Of a DNA stretch of 64,000 nt, positions 44,156 to 55,499 are shown in pieces (positions within the stretch are counted from its first letter, which is position 1; each line of letters begins with the position of its first letter). Origin of the DNA: Heliocidaris tuberculata (lineage: Eukaryota; Echinodermata; Echinoidea; Camarodonta; Echinometridae); assembly GCA_025618425.1 (NCBI GenBank), contig CM046842.1:21149875-21213874 (forward strand). Direction: 5' to 3'. The notes beneath the pieces are model-generated. The model saw nothing but the letters and a program-made list of their open reading frames with translations, was not told the origin of the DNA and did not search any database. The position numbers and the translations under genes were made by a program.

Positions 44156-44183
44156 CGTTCACTCAGTCATTTCTTCCAAATAC
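40516..44183 (-). CDS. First coding exon: N-terminal low-complexity region with RPSSA motifs
   Basis: Open for 1213 codons from ATG at 44155. On the gene strand a pyrimidine-rich acceptor (TTCTTTTTTAG) ends at 44184, so 28 nt of 5' UTR lie in this exon and at least one noncoding exon must lie upstream. An in-frame TGA in that 28-nt leader supports this ATG. The donor is G|GTGAGT at 40515 (phase 1). The product is rich in Ser, Lys, Arg, Asp and Glu with no visible globular domain. RPSSA occurs near residues 95, 131, 160 and 1102, and RPTSA near 1120. A basic SP-rich stretch (around RSRPRKSPRTPDAHRDE) lies in the last quarter. The N-terminus is basic and could form a short helix. Such motifs occur in some cytoskeletal and ciliary proteins, but that is only suggestive here. 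Confidence 0.9.
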
Positions 44184-44826
44184 CTAAAAAAGAAAAAAAG
44201 AGATCAAAATAAATCAACTACAGCCAAGACTTGACCTAAGGGGTAGAGTTTCATGATCTTTCTGCATTATTACTTGACCGTGAATGCTATGAAAGTATGG
44301 GTTACTTACAACAGCAGGAAGAGACATGTTCACTGACAAATACAGCATCTCTCTTTGTTACAGTACATTCCATGCCTGTCTTTTCTGAATTTAGGTGAAA
44401 TGTTGACGATGCTTAGGAAGGTTCAAGATGAATTGGACAATATAAATAAATAAGCCTATAAATCTTCAAAAGCTATCATCAAAAACAAGGACAGCTGTAG
44501 GACTGTTAGAAATGGGAGCATCTTCAATTTGATGCCCCCCCCCCCAATCTCAATCAACTCTTTGCTGTACTACATGTACAGTACAGTGTACACAATGTGG
44601 CAGTCTAGGGTTTCGATCCATGGTAAATAAAGAGTTCAGAATGATGCAGAAAACTTCCCATTAGAAATTTGGGCAAGATTTGTGATGTCATGTATAAAGG
44701 CTACCACTCCTTGACTAAAAATTACTACATTGTAATACTATTACTTAAATATCAACAAACAGAACAAAAAAGAAAAAAAGTAACAATAGGGGGGACTTAC
44801 ATGTATGAATAAGTAGTCAACAGACA

Positions 44827-44936
44827 AGACCTTGAAACATGTTGGCCAAACACTGCGGCCATTGCAGTACAGAAGCCTTGCTGGCTATGTTCATGAGTGC
44901 ATGGCCAGCACATCAAGGTCTTGTCTAATGCACTCA
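44827..44936. repeat. Hairpin-forming repeat upstream of the coding region
   Basis: AGACAAGACCTTGAAACATG at the left pairs imperfectly with the complement of CACATCAAGGTCTTGTCT at the right; both arms also contain TGGCCA-like sequence. About 110 bp, within the 5' noncoding part of the gene. Confidence 0.6.
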
Positions 44937-45744
44937 TTCAATGTACATATGTATATTGAATATTACCTCGTGTACATACTCCTAAACTAATATGGTCACG
45001 ATGAATACACAAAACTGCTGCCCCCAAAGATTTGATTGAAATTGAACAAGAATTTATTTCACTTTCCTCTAGTGCTTAATCTTATTATTCCCGATATATA
45101 TTCGTAAGAGTGTGTCAAAAATCTTTATGAAATTTGACCAAGAACAATATCATTTTCAACAAAAAAGGATGGCCATGTCATTTCGACACTGAAAAAATAA
45201 AGGTGCCCGTGTTTGTGCACTCATTCATCTCTCACACAGATCAGGATTTTTGAAAAGAAACACAGTATTTGGAGGCGGAATTTTACTGTACCTCTGTAGT
45301 ATCAGAAACTGAAATCTCAAGACTAATGGAGATATTGCGTGTGCGTCTCAAGCACCAACCTTTGACTGCAACTACGATTGGACATTTTTGAGCTTGCAAC
45401 ATACAAAAAATCCCGCTCTAAAACTGAAAATTATACAGCACAGTTTTTACACACATATGTAAGATAAGTGAATTTTCTGATTAGGGAAGCGGGATCGCCA
45501 GTTACATCAGAAAAATAAACCTGGTTGTCAAAAATTTGATCCCTATCCCACACACACAAAAATCTGGATTTTCTGTGTGCAGGTTTGTAAGATCGACGTG
45601 ATTGTGCGATACCGAGTTTCTTTGTGAACAAAAATTTTATTGGCCGACTTTCGTCTACAACATCGGCGGAATAAAAACAACATGCAATGGCAACAAAACA
45701 CAAGGGAAATGCTCAATTATCAGGGCAAAATTCTGGTGAAAAAT

Positions 45745-47035
45745 CAAAGGTTGGGGATACTTAAGGGGTGTTGCCCCAGGCCCTGACCCCCCTATCCCCT
45801 GTGGGCCAGGTACCCCATTTGTATAACTCAAATCCCCTTCAACTAAGATTTATTGGATGGTGAAGTTCATTTGAAATCAAGCTGTGTGTTTTAAAGAAGC
45901 AGCAGAATATGTGTACATGAAATAGTTGCCATTGGGCCTTTTTTGGGGTGCTACCCCTCCATCAGACCCTTGAAGATAATGATCTACTATACTTGAACAA
46001 TTTTAAGTCTCTTTCCCCTAAAAATGATTCCAACCTACATGTACATGTAGTTAGGTAACATTCTACAGGTAGCAATAGGTTTTACAGAAGAAGGAAAAAT
46101 GTCAATTTGGTGTCACAGGCTCTTGGGGGGGGGGGGCAAATGCCACCCCCCCCCCTTCTACACTAGCTCCTTAAAGGGGAAGTTCACCCCGAAGATCACT
46201 TGAGTTTAAAAAATGCAGAAAAAATAAAGAAAAATATTGGCGAAAGTTTGGAGAAAATCCGTTAAAGAATAACGGAGTTATGGACTTTTGAAGTTTTGAT
46301 TTTGTGACGTCACATGCGAGCAGCTCCTCCATTATGTAATGTGATAAATATTCCATAAAATACAGTTTTCTCAGAAAATTTAGAATATTTTCGTCTGTGC
46401 ATTTGATATATTGTCAGAAATGCTATTCAATACTAGATTCTGAAAAGAAACAATATTAATTTATCGTGGAACGTAAAAAAATGCGAATATATGGAATATT
46501 TATTACATGACCAATGGGCAGCTGCTCGCATGTGACGTCACGAATCCAAAACTTTAAATACTCATAACTCTTTTATTATTTGACCGATTTTCATCAAACC
46601 TTCGCCAATATTTTTCTTTATTTTTTCTGCATTTTTTAAACTCAAGTAATCTTCAGGGTGAACTTTCCCTTTAAGGATTTTACCCTATTTGCATTAATTT
46701 AGATCTTTTTTTGCCTAAGGATGATTCTTACCTAGTTTGGTTAGATCCCAGCCATGCGTTAGAAAAATATTTCATTCACACAACAGGGACACTTTAGGGG
46801 TGCTGCCCCTGAGCCTCCTTGGGGGCAAGGTACCCTGTTGAAGAAATTGAGGTCTCCTTCCTCTAAGGATGATACCTACCAATCAACAGGGCTTAAAGAA
46901 GGAGAAGCAAAAATGAATCTAATTACTGCCATTATTGGTACTCTTGGGGGTGGTGCCCCCAAGACTTCCCCCCCCCCCCCCCGATATTGGTAGGTACCCC
47001 ATCTGTATTGATTTAGATCATCCTTTTATGTACAT
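45745..47035. repeat. Diverged tandem GC-rich units (GGTGCTGCCCC ... GGTACCC)
   Basis: Five or six copies of a unit of about 100-170 bp with GGGGTGCTGCCCC, GGGGGCAAGGTACCC, then AATTTAGATC and CTAAGGATGATNCCTACC, near 45765, 45945, 46110/46675, 46795 and 46945. The third unit is split by the MITE at 46175-46670. Confidence 0.75.
46175..46670. mobile_element. TTAA-flanked MITE (Kolobok/piggyBac-like)
   Basis: 496 bp with long inverted arms of about 190 bp, ends AGGGGAAGTTCACCC and AGGGAAAGTTCACCC reading inward, and TTAA on both sides (46171-46174 and 46671-46674). Each arm includes GTGACGTCACATGCGAGCAG or its near-complement. TTAA targets with AGGG starts fit Kolobok-type elements. No coding region. 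Confidence 0.85.
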
Positions 47036-47189
47036 GTACATGTACATTTACATGTATGTAGAGACAAAACTAAATTTTACCAAAAACTTAACTGAAGTTA
47101 AACTGTCACTAGAAGACCTTTCATGCGATGAAAATATATTTGGGTATTCACTAGAAAGAGGAGAACATAAAGACAATTCCTACCAAGAA

Positions 47190-47460
47190 TGATGCCAAGT
47201 TTCAAAGAATTTGAACAAATACTTTTGAAATAAAATAAAACTTCAAAAACTTAACCTCAGGTTAAGTTTTTTTAACACAATTTAACTCAATTGTCCTTAA
47301 CTGACCTTTGACCTTGACTTCTGACCTGAAATTTGTGATACTCTGCAACCCTTGTGTGCAAGTTTCATGGAAATTTAACAAATACTTCTGAAATGAGAGC
47401 ATTTCTAAAATTGCTGACGCCGTCGCCGTCGCCACCGGAAAAGGGGCGCCTATGTATGTC
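47190..47460. repeat. Interspersed repeat with GACCTTTGACCTTGAC motif
   Basis: CTGACCTTTGACCTTGACTT, then GCAAGTTTCATGGAAATTTA, then a CG-rich GACGCCGTCGCCGTCGCC segment and GGGGCGCCTATGTATGTCTC. This looks like a known style of dispersed repeat in marine invertebrates. No gene. Confidence 0.45.
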
Positions 47461-48897
47461 TCCCTTTTTGCTTACCCAGGAAAGACAAAAACGAGGGGAT
47501 TTTCTTGGGGTTTTGGGGGACATGATTTTGATTTTTGACTTCGGATTTTGTTGGAAATAGATCATAAATCTATCACTGTATCAGAAGTTCTTCCTAACGG
47601 CCATAAGAGAGAGATTTTTAAGAGCTGAATTTGAAAGGAATTATTCGAAATATTCATCTCCCCCCCCCATACATGTACATGTAGTACATGCGATAGAAAA
47701 TGAATAGTACACGTACATGTAGATCTATTATTTTTTTGCATTATTACATGTAAGTCGCTTAGTAAGAATACGACCATTACTTGGTGTACCTGTTTCACAA
47801 GAATGCCCATTCTTTAGATCTGACGTTACCTTGTGTAGTTTATTGTGATGGATGCTAAAATTGGGAACAAAAATTATGAGTATGTTCAAAGCGCAAGCGC
47901 TCGGCCGCTTGTACTCTAGTCTAACTCAAAAGAGTTTTGGCAAGGGGTCCTAAAGCTGCGCACTACACAAATACGTGCAATGCGAGGCGTTCAGTGCTCC
48001 AAATTTATGCTGTGACTAAGCAACAAGAACATTGTTTACGTTCGCAAAAAAAAATGTGTAATTTCTCTTTATTTTTGTGATTATTATCACTATTTGGTAA
48101 TCGGGGTGAAATTTACAGATGTACATCAGTCAGCTTCAAAATCAAGATTTGCATTCATTTATTACATGTGCGCAGATTTAGGACCCTTTCATTTTGTGAA
48201 CAAATTTTGACACAGGCATCGACATTGTCTTGAAAATGAATGTTATTGACATTCGTCTGTCTTAATTTTCTCAGCAATCTAACTTCAGAATAATTATGTA
48301 AAAGTTAGAACCAAGATATTTCAACAAATTCACATAAACCCCTGAATAAAATGACTTGTTAGCGGCTGGAAACAAAGTGCGTAGCTTTAGGTCCCCCCAT
48401 CATAAATTGTCGGCTCGACGAGGGATCAGCAGGGCACTAGCTGCTGGCTCCACCACTCATGGAACCATCTAATGAGTACGACTACATGTATATCAGACCT
48501 AGGGATACCTAGGGAAGATACTGAACGCAGGCACTATGTGTATTGCACTCTGCACCCTGTATTCAGTTCCAAGTTCTTCTTCCTTTTAAAGATGGCTTGA
48601 TCATTTCCTGGTGCAGGCGATTCATAGTCGTACTTAATCGGCTCACTTTTCCAGCACCTACATGTATCCAAAGCTACTTCAAAACTGTGCACACTCAGGG
48701 CAGTAATGGTGTCGTTGGAGAGATTATTCCATGGTTTACGTATTCGTACATAAAAAGAATTTTTGTATCACTGAGTTTTGGTCCAAGGAATAAACAATTC
48801 ATTACTATGCCCTCTTGTCTGATCTCTGGATTGTAATATACAAGATTTGGTGTTACATAATCGTATTGAAAATCTTGTACGTTTCAATCATATCACC

Positions 48898-49344
48898 TCA
48901 AGCCCTCCTGAAAGCTAAGGTAGGGATATTCAACTGTCTCAATAGTTGTGCATAAGGCAGCCCCTTTAACTCTGGGACTAATCGAGTCGATCTTCTTTGG
49001 ACATTTTCAAAAGCATGGATATGTTTCTTTAGGTGGGAGCTCCACACAGCATGAGCGTACTCTATTTGAGGGCGAACAAGCGATTTGTACAAAAGGGAGA
49101 AATTGTCCTTATCTACATGTAAATAAACAAAGGTTCGTCTGATTAAATTCATTAGACTGTTTGCCTTATTGATCCTTGTATGAAAATGTTCTTCAAAATT
49201 CAGCTTATCATCAATCACCATTCCCAAATCTTTCTCAGATGACACTTGCATGAGGGCACTTGGTGAATTATCACATGTCATATTAATTATTATACACAAA
49301 TGGCCTTGCCGGGGCAGACCGGGAGTTACCAATGGTGAGAACAA
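48898..49344 (-). pseudogene. LINE ORF2 C-terminal fragment
   Basis: Continues the RT polypeptide in another frame: SSEKDLGMVIDDKLNFEEHF, then the SLLYKSLVRPQIEYAHAVWS region and ENVQRRSTRLVPEL, ending at a stop before GDMIETYKIF. Confidence 0.85.
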
Positions 49345-49748
49345 GTGCTACATTTCTTAGGGTTGAATCTTAGCAGCCATTTGTCAGACCAGCATTGGAA
49401 CCTATCAAGATTCCTCTCAAGGGCAATACAATCATTTTCATCTGTAATATACTTGAAAATCTTAGTGTCGTCAGCAAATAGATAAACACTACTCTCGGAA
49501 ATAGTGTCAGGTAGATCATTTATACACAACACAAACAACACAGGCCCAAGAACACTACCTTGTGGAATTCCACTTGCGACAAGACCCCATCTGGAAAACT
49601 CTCCATTCACACATACACGCTGTCTTCTCCCAACTAGAAATGCCTCAATCCAATTAACCACCAAATCACTTATGCCATAGCTTCTAATCTTTGCAAGCAG
49701 CCGACAGTGGGGCACCTTATCGAAGGCCTTCATAAAATCTAAATACAT
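49330..49748 (-). pseudogene. Reverse-transcriptase domain fragment
   Basis: Open stretch with intact catalytic DD in FADDT and the motif A aspartate. It is frameshifted relative to the upstream piece (YGFFPGRSTMLQLINVIDEW) and to the downstream C-terminal piece. By family it is the polymerase that copies LINE RNA at the target site; here it is non-functional. Confidence 0.9.
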
Positions 49749-49875
49749 CTGTAAATCACATCAATTGACCCATTTTCCTCCAGAGCGCTAGACCATTCAT
49801 CAATTACGTTTATCAGTTGGAGCATTGTTGAACGACCAGGGAAGAAACCATACTGCTTGACACTAAATAATGTAC

Positions 49876-49876
49876 C

Positions 49877-49923
<47 letters not shown>
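49876..49923. repeat. (TAA)n microsatellite
   Basis: About 15 uninterrupted TAA units, next to the LINE's truncated end. Confidence 0.95.
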
Positions 49924-49924
<1 letters not shown>

Positions 49925-50157
49925 TCATAATGATAATAATAATGTCATGTACCGGTATGTGGGGCTGTGTCAATTTTGGCAGCAATCACCATTGTTTTTT
50001 CAATGTCAAAATGACATGGCCGCCGTTTTATGTGAAAATGGCACAGTTCTTGCTCTAATTTTGATGAGATTTTTTGCAGACTTACTCTTTAGCATACATG
50101 TACAAAATAATATTTAATTAAGCATTAGTGGAATATTAAAGAAATTCTTTAAAAATT

Positions 50158-50548
50158 TTAGGTCAAATCTTAGGTGGGCAGACATAGGGCTCCCCATCAT
50201 ATGCACTCACACTAAATGCGAGGTTATTGGAGATAACCTCGCACTCTGTACCTTCATACCGTGAGCAATTGCCTCCCATAAGCAAGTGTGTGATATCTTG
50301 CCCATATGTGTGCAGAAGAGGAGCAAGATCACCGCCTAAAAACAGCCTGAAAATTTCACTTGATCAAGATGATAAAGATCCTATCGAATGATCTGGCATG
50401 AAATTAGATACTCTTTCATTCTAAAATGTAGAAGGAAGTATTTTCTCAAAATTGTGCAGATTATATTGGTGTTTTTACCTCTTCAACTTAGAGGTCGTAA
50501 CAGGCCAAAATTGACACAGCCTCATATAGTGATGGTCCCGTGAGTGTA
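50158..50548. repeat. 350-bp repeat with small hairpin, copy 1
   Basis: Nearly identical to 51435-51786. Contains the hairpin GCGAGGTTAT-TGGAG-ATAACCTCGC and a long stretch from TGAGCAATTGCCTCCCATA to GTCCCGTGAGTG. A related hairpin with a longer loop lies at 50598-50627. Confidence 0.85.
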
Positions 50549-50769
50549 TTATATGGGACTTGGGAGGCAATTCTTCGCAGTACGTTGGTATGGAGTGCGA
50601 GGTTATCTGTGTAAATAACCTCGCATATATGTGTGAGTGGGCTCCACGTACATGTAAGTCGGAGAGCCGCTTGCCTTGGGCTTGGCTTAGCCTTAGGCTT
50701 AAGCTTGAGTTTGGCTTTGTAAGGCAATCCTCATTCATTCATCATCATGTCATTCATGATTCAGTAGAG

Positions 50770-50895
50770 GCGCACAGCCGATATTGGAGACTCTCTCCCA
50801 TCTGGGAGATCTATTGTCTCTGTTATCAGAGACTTTCGTAAATATTTTTGGTAGCCGATGAGAGAGACAGTCTACCGTTTGGGAGATCGATTTTC
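50770..50895. repeat. GGGAGA/TCTCCC inverted short repeats
   Basis: GAGACTCTCTCCCATCTGGG, GTCTCTGTTATCAGAGAC and AGAGACAGTCTACCGTTTGG. The motif family reappears at 52548-52600 and 54191-54243 as AGTCTCCCAAATGGGAGAG. Confidence 0.6.
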
Positions 50896-51434
50896 TTTGT
50901 TTACATTTGCGGCAAAGGGATTACCTCAGCGCAAAATGAAAATGTGATAAGCAGATTCCTCATGAAAAATTACCCCTTTTGACCTTCTATATGGTAGTGG
51001 ATCCTATTTCCGAACACTTTTCAGAAAATCAACGATAGCAAATAAAATATCAAACGAATATCTGTCAAACTGACATAATGAATGCTTAAAGTCCTACAGA
51101 AAAAGAAGTTAGTGGAATTTGAAAAAGACAACGTACATGTAGATTAAATACGATATTCCCTTCTGAGTGAACCCCTTCCCAACAATGCGGCGTGTTGGTC
51201 CCTTGAAAAAAATATTGTACCGGTAAATCTGAACGTGTGAAACCCATGGGAAAAAGAAACAACCTACCCCGATTTTGGGGCCAACGGGGTGACGATTGGG
51301 GGTGACCAGAGAGCAGTTCCTAAGATATTAGATCTAGACCCCTACTTATGTTTTTTTTGCCTCATTTTATGATCTTGTACCATGTTCTTTGTTTCAATAG
51401 CATGGAGAACATACGCGTAGTCCCACGCATATGA

Positions 51435-51786
51435 AAGCCCACTCACACTTATGCGAGGTTATTGGAGATAACCTCGAACTCGGTACCTTCATACTGTGAG
51501 CAATTGCCTCCCATAGGCAAGTGTGTGATATCTTGCCCATATGTGTGCAGGAGAGGAGCAAGATCATCGTCCAAAAACAGCCTGAAAATTTCACTTGATC
51601 AAGATGATAAAGATCCTATCGAAGGAGCTGGCATGAAATTAGATATTCTATCATTCTAAAATGTAGAAGGAAGTATTTTCTCAAAATTTTGCCGATTATA
51701 TTGGTACTTTTTACTTTTACATCTTCAACTTAGAGGTCGTGACAGGCCAAAATTGACACAGCCCCATATAGTGATGGTCCCGTGAG
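51435..51786. repeat. 350-bp repeat with small hairpin, copy 2
   Basis: Second copy of 50200-50548, offset about 1235 bp, with only scattered differences. Confidence 0.85.
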
Positions 51787-52374
51787 TGATAAAAGCCATT
51801 TTATGCGCTTGACTGTACGCGTTCGGTAATACCATGCTGTTCTGAAATACAATCGACTAGATCTACACTTCAAAGATTCACCGTCTATGGCTAGAGTGCC
51901 CAAGTCTGAGCAGTGCCCATGTCTGCGCACACGCGTAACTGCGCGATTCTGATAAAACAAAACTCGCAACGAACACAAACTTTTCATATTTATCACAGCA
52001 ATCGGTTTTCATCCAAAAAGCAAGTCAAAATGATGAAAAAAGGACTTATTTCAGATAACTCTACTCTCTAGACCTTAATTTATTCACAAGCCTCAAAATG
52101 TTGTCTTTCACTTCAAAACTCCCGAACTGCGTGTAAAATGAATGAGTGCGCAGACATGGGCACCATTATTTTTTGAACGCTGAAATGACACGGCCGCCGT
52201 TTCTTGTGAAAATGGCATTGTTCTTGCTCTAATTTTGATGAGATTTTTTGCAAACTTAGATCTAGTCTTTAGAATATCAGGACTAGATCTAATATAAAAC
52301 TAAACTTCAGAGGAATATTGGAGAAATTCTTGTTCATTTTTAAGGTCAAATCTTAGGTGCGCAGACATAGATCT

Positions 52375-53564
52375 AGATCTAGGGCTCCCCATCATCAGCA
52401 TGCTTTTGACTTTTGTTTTCATACCAATTTTTGTTATGACCCACACACAAAACGAATGACCTTAGGCAAAAATGTGGCTGGGATAAACTGCCTTGTTGTT
52501 GGTGTTGTTTCTTTTATCTTTCTGTAGACTCTAAGCTAAGTCTCCAATATGAGAGACAGTCTCCCAAATGGGAGAGAGTCTCCCAAATGGGAGAGAGTCT
52601 CCGAATCCGATGTCGGCCGTGCGCCTCTAATTTCTAAACTAGATCTAGATCTAGGTCTAGATTCTAATCATTTGTGCAATTTCTGTCTGATTTTTTTTAG
52701 TCTACAAATTATCGTGGACTGTTTAGTTAATTAGTAAACGCAAGGAGCCCAATGCCTGAACAATCATTTTTCATTACTTACCAATTTTTTTTCTTTCCTA
52801 AATCAGTAAATGATCAAGCAAAGAGGTAGACTCCGATCCCTCAAATTTCACGTATCAATGCACAATGGCAATGCAAAATCTAATAGACTGTGTACGGCGC
52901 CATATTGTTTGGACGGTTGTTATAGTCGTTCATTCCCACAATGCAACGCGAGCCTTTATTTTATTTTTTATTTTTTTTTAGCGGATAGCCACTGACCTCT
53001 AGGAGGTATAGGCAAGCTTGCCCCTACACCTCCTGATCTAGCTAGCTCTCTCTTTATTTTGATCCCTCCCCTATTATATTTTGGAGATTCCTATAATAGA
53101 CCCAGAATAGACCTGTTTACAAAGTTATTCAGATTTATGGATTTTTCTTTCCTGGGGACCTAGTAACGAGGTATTCCATTAACCTGTTATTAATGAATGA
53201 ATTACAATAGGCCTACTTGGAATCCAGTTTGCATACATTACTTGTTACTATGTCTGGCAAGCCTCTGACAAGCTTTCATTGCCATTGGCCCTAATTCCCG
53301 GCCAATGATCAACTTTTTTTTACATATTTAAACAACGAAACACAGCAAGACAAATGATATCACCCAATTAATATAGTAATAATCATAATTCTAGGGGAAA
53401 TGGGACCTCCTAAAGCGGGAAGTTGTCAAAATGTGATTTTAAAAGAAGTTTGTGTCAGTTGTATAGCTAGACCGATCGGACCCTTGCGGTATAACGAAAA
53501 CAAAGTGAAACGGCGAATTACGGATTTTCTCATTAATTGAACGGGGGTGGGGATGGGGAGGGGG
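52375..53564 (+). repeat. 1.2-kb direct duplication, copy 1
   Basis: From TAGATCTAGGGCTCCCCATC to GGTGGGGATGGGGAGGGGG. Matches 53953-55207 at about 98-99 percent by eye. Its right edge abuts the 49-bp-arm palindrome exactly. No gene inside; the 61-codon frame at 52549 is shared by both copies but has no supporting feature. Confidence 0.9.
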
Positions 53565-53665
53565 ACTACACATGCAAGGTAAGATTGGTGTAGTCCCATA
53601 TATACAAGTTACACAGTGTAACTTGTATATATGGGACTACACCAATCTTACTTTGCATGTGTAGT
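53565..53665. repeat. Palindrome with 49-bp arms and 3-nt loop
   Basis: Arms 53565-53613 and 53617-53665 are complementary with a single mismatch; the loop is CAG. A third, partial direct copy of the left arm (TAGTCCCATATATACAAGTT onward) follows at 53662-53685. Confidence 0.95.
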
Positions 53666-53685
53666 CCCATATATACAAGTTACAA

Positions 53686-53952
53686 GTGCAAGGTAAAAAA
53701 ACCTGATCACACCTGCCAATTTTGTGGCTTTTTTTCTTTTTTATTCATTCAATTTTTACAATCTTAGTTGATCCTGGAAGGTAACCCCTTTAGCAAACTC
53801 CGAGGGTGGTTTGCATGGCTCACAGTATGTGGGAAATGGTGATATTTAGATCTAGATTTTTTGATTGATATCCTCCTCCACACACAGCATAGGCATGGGC
53901 TGTATAGCTCTGTGGCCAGTACCATATTGATAAGCCACAGAGCTCGTATAGC
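53686..53952. other. Spacer between the duplicated copies
   Basis: Contains an imperfect hairpin at 53899-53955 (GCTGTATAGCTCTGTGGCC against AGCCACAGAGCTCGTATAGC) ending at the start of copy 2. Nothing coding. Confidence 0.6.
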
Positions 53953-55207
53953 TAGATCTAGGGCTCCCCATCATCAGCATGCTTTTGACTTTTGTTTTCA
54001 TACCAATTTTTGTTATGACCCACACACTAACTCCAGGGAGCTCGAACGCTACGCGTTCGAGCTCCCTGGAGTTACCCAAGGCCACACACAAAACAAATGA
54101 CCTTTTAGGCAAAAATGTGGCTGGGATAAACTGCCTTGTTGTTGGTGTTGTTTCTTTTATCTTTCTGTAGACTCTAAGCTAAGTCTCCAATATGAGAGAC
54201 AGTCTCCCAAATGGGAGAGAGTCTCCCAAATGGGAGAGAGTCTCCGAATCCGATGTCGGCCGTGCGCCTCTAATTTCTAAACTAGATCTAGATCTAGGTC
54301 TAGATTCTAATCATTTGTGCAATTTCTGTCTGATTTTTTTTAGTCTACAAATTATCGTGGACTGTTTAGTTAATTAGTAAACGCAAGGAGCCCAATGCCT
54401 GAACAATCATTTTTCATTACTTACCAATTTTTTTTCTTTCCTAAATCAGTAAATGATCAAGCAAAGAGGTAGACTCCGATCCCTCAAATTTCACGTATCA
54501 ATGCACAATGGCAATGCAAAATCTAATAGACTGTGTACGGCGCCATATTGTTTGGACGGTTGTTATAGTCGTTCATTCCCACAATGCAACGCGAGCCTTT
54601 ATTTTATTTTTTTTTTTTTTTAGCGGATAGCCACTGACCTCTAGGAGGTATAGGCAAGCTTGCCCCTACACCTCCTGATCTAGCTAGCTCTCTCTTTATT
54701 TTGATCCCTCCCCTATTATATTTTGGAGATTCCTATAATAGACCCAGAATAGACCTGTTTACAAAGTTATTCAGATTTATGGATTTTTCTTTCCTGGGGA
54801 CCTAGTAACGAGGTATTCCATTAACCTGTTATTAATGAATGAATTACAATAGGCCTACTTGGAATCCAGTTTGCATACATTACTTGTTACTATGTCTGGC
54901 AAGCCTCTGACAAGCTTTCATTGCCATTGGCCCTAATTCCCGGCCAATGATCAACTTTTTTTTACATATTTAAACAACGAAACACAGCAAGACAAATGAT
55001 ATCACCCAATTAATATAGTAATAATCATAATTCTAGGGGGAAATGGGACCTCCTAAAGCGGGAAGTTGTCAAAATGTGATTTTAAAAGAAGTTTGTGTCA
55101 GTTGTATAGCTAGACCGATCGGACCCTTGCGGTATAACGAAAACAAAGTGAAACGGCGAATTACGGATTTTCTCATTAATTGAACGGGGGTGGGGATGGG
55201 GAGGGGG
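53953..55207 (+). repeat. 1.2-kb direct duplication, copy 2
   Basis: Near-identical to 52375-53564 except for the 62-bp hairpin insertion at 54020-54090 and small indels in T runs. Confidence 0.9.
54028..54081. mobile_element. 54-bp hairpin insertion with 8-bp flanking repeats
   Basis: Perfect 20-bp arms (AACTCCAGGGAGCTCGAACG and complement; 54029-54048 and 54054-54073), 5-nt loop, flanked by CCACACAC on both sides. It is absent from copy 1 of the duplication, which shows the empty site with one CCACACAC. An 8-bp flank duplication is typical of hAT-type insertion. Confidence 0.8.
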
Positions 55208-55499
55208 TTAGAATTTGACATTCGTACATGCAAGTCTAAGTACTATATCGGAAAAGCCTAGTAGCGAAGATACAAAAGCGAGGGCCCAGTGGTGCAAATA
55301 AAGAGGGCTCAGGGATTGGGATGAGGAGGGGGAGTCTGGAAGGGGTAAGGTGTTGTGTTTTATTTATCTCTCTCTCTCTCTCTCTCATATTTCATTTCTC
55401 TTTCCTTTTTTTCTTTCTCCTTTTTAACTTTTATGAATTTTTCTTTCAGCGAAAAAAAAAAAAAGAGAACAGTTATATTGAAGGTATTAATTCAGTTTT
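55208..55499. other. No gene seen; CT microsatellite
   Basis: (TC)n at 55366-55387 followed by a pyrimidine-rich stretch and an A run that may mark the LINE's left edge. Confidence 0.5.

Larger units (their letters stand above)
48400..49862 (-). mobile_element. 5'-truncated LINE with RT domain (Jockey/CR1-like)
   Basis: Minus-strand frames contain RT motif A (YLDFMKAFDKVPH), motif B (GIPQGSVLGPVLF) and motif C (LFADDTKIF) at 49748-49330. The C-terminal region (SLVRPQIEYAHAVW) lies at 49344-48898, then stop-broken GDMIETYKIF and a further C-terminal stretch down to about 48550. At least three frame breaks (near 49745, 49335 and 48895) make it dead. It is truncated on the 5' side beside a (TAA)n run. 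Confidence 0.9.

Noticed and set aside
45431..45703. 90-codon minus-strand frame upstream of the F-box/LRR gene
   Set aside because: No splice signals in register, no recognisable motif, and it does not connect to the coding exons.
52549..52734. 61-codon frame present in both copies of the 1.2-kb duplication (also 54192-54377)
   Set aside because: Conserved only because the DNA duplication is recent; it contains tandem TCTCCCAAATGGGAGAG repeats.
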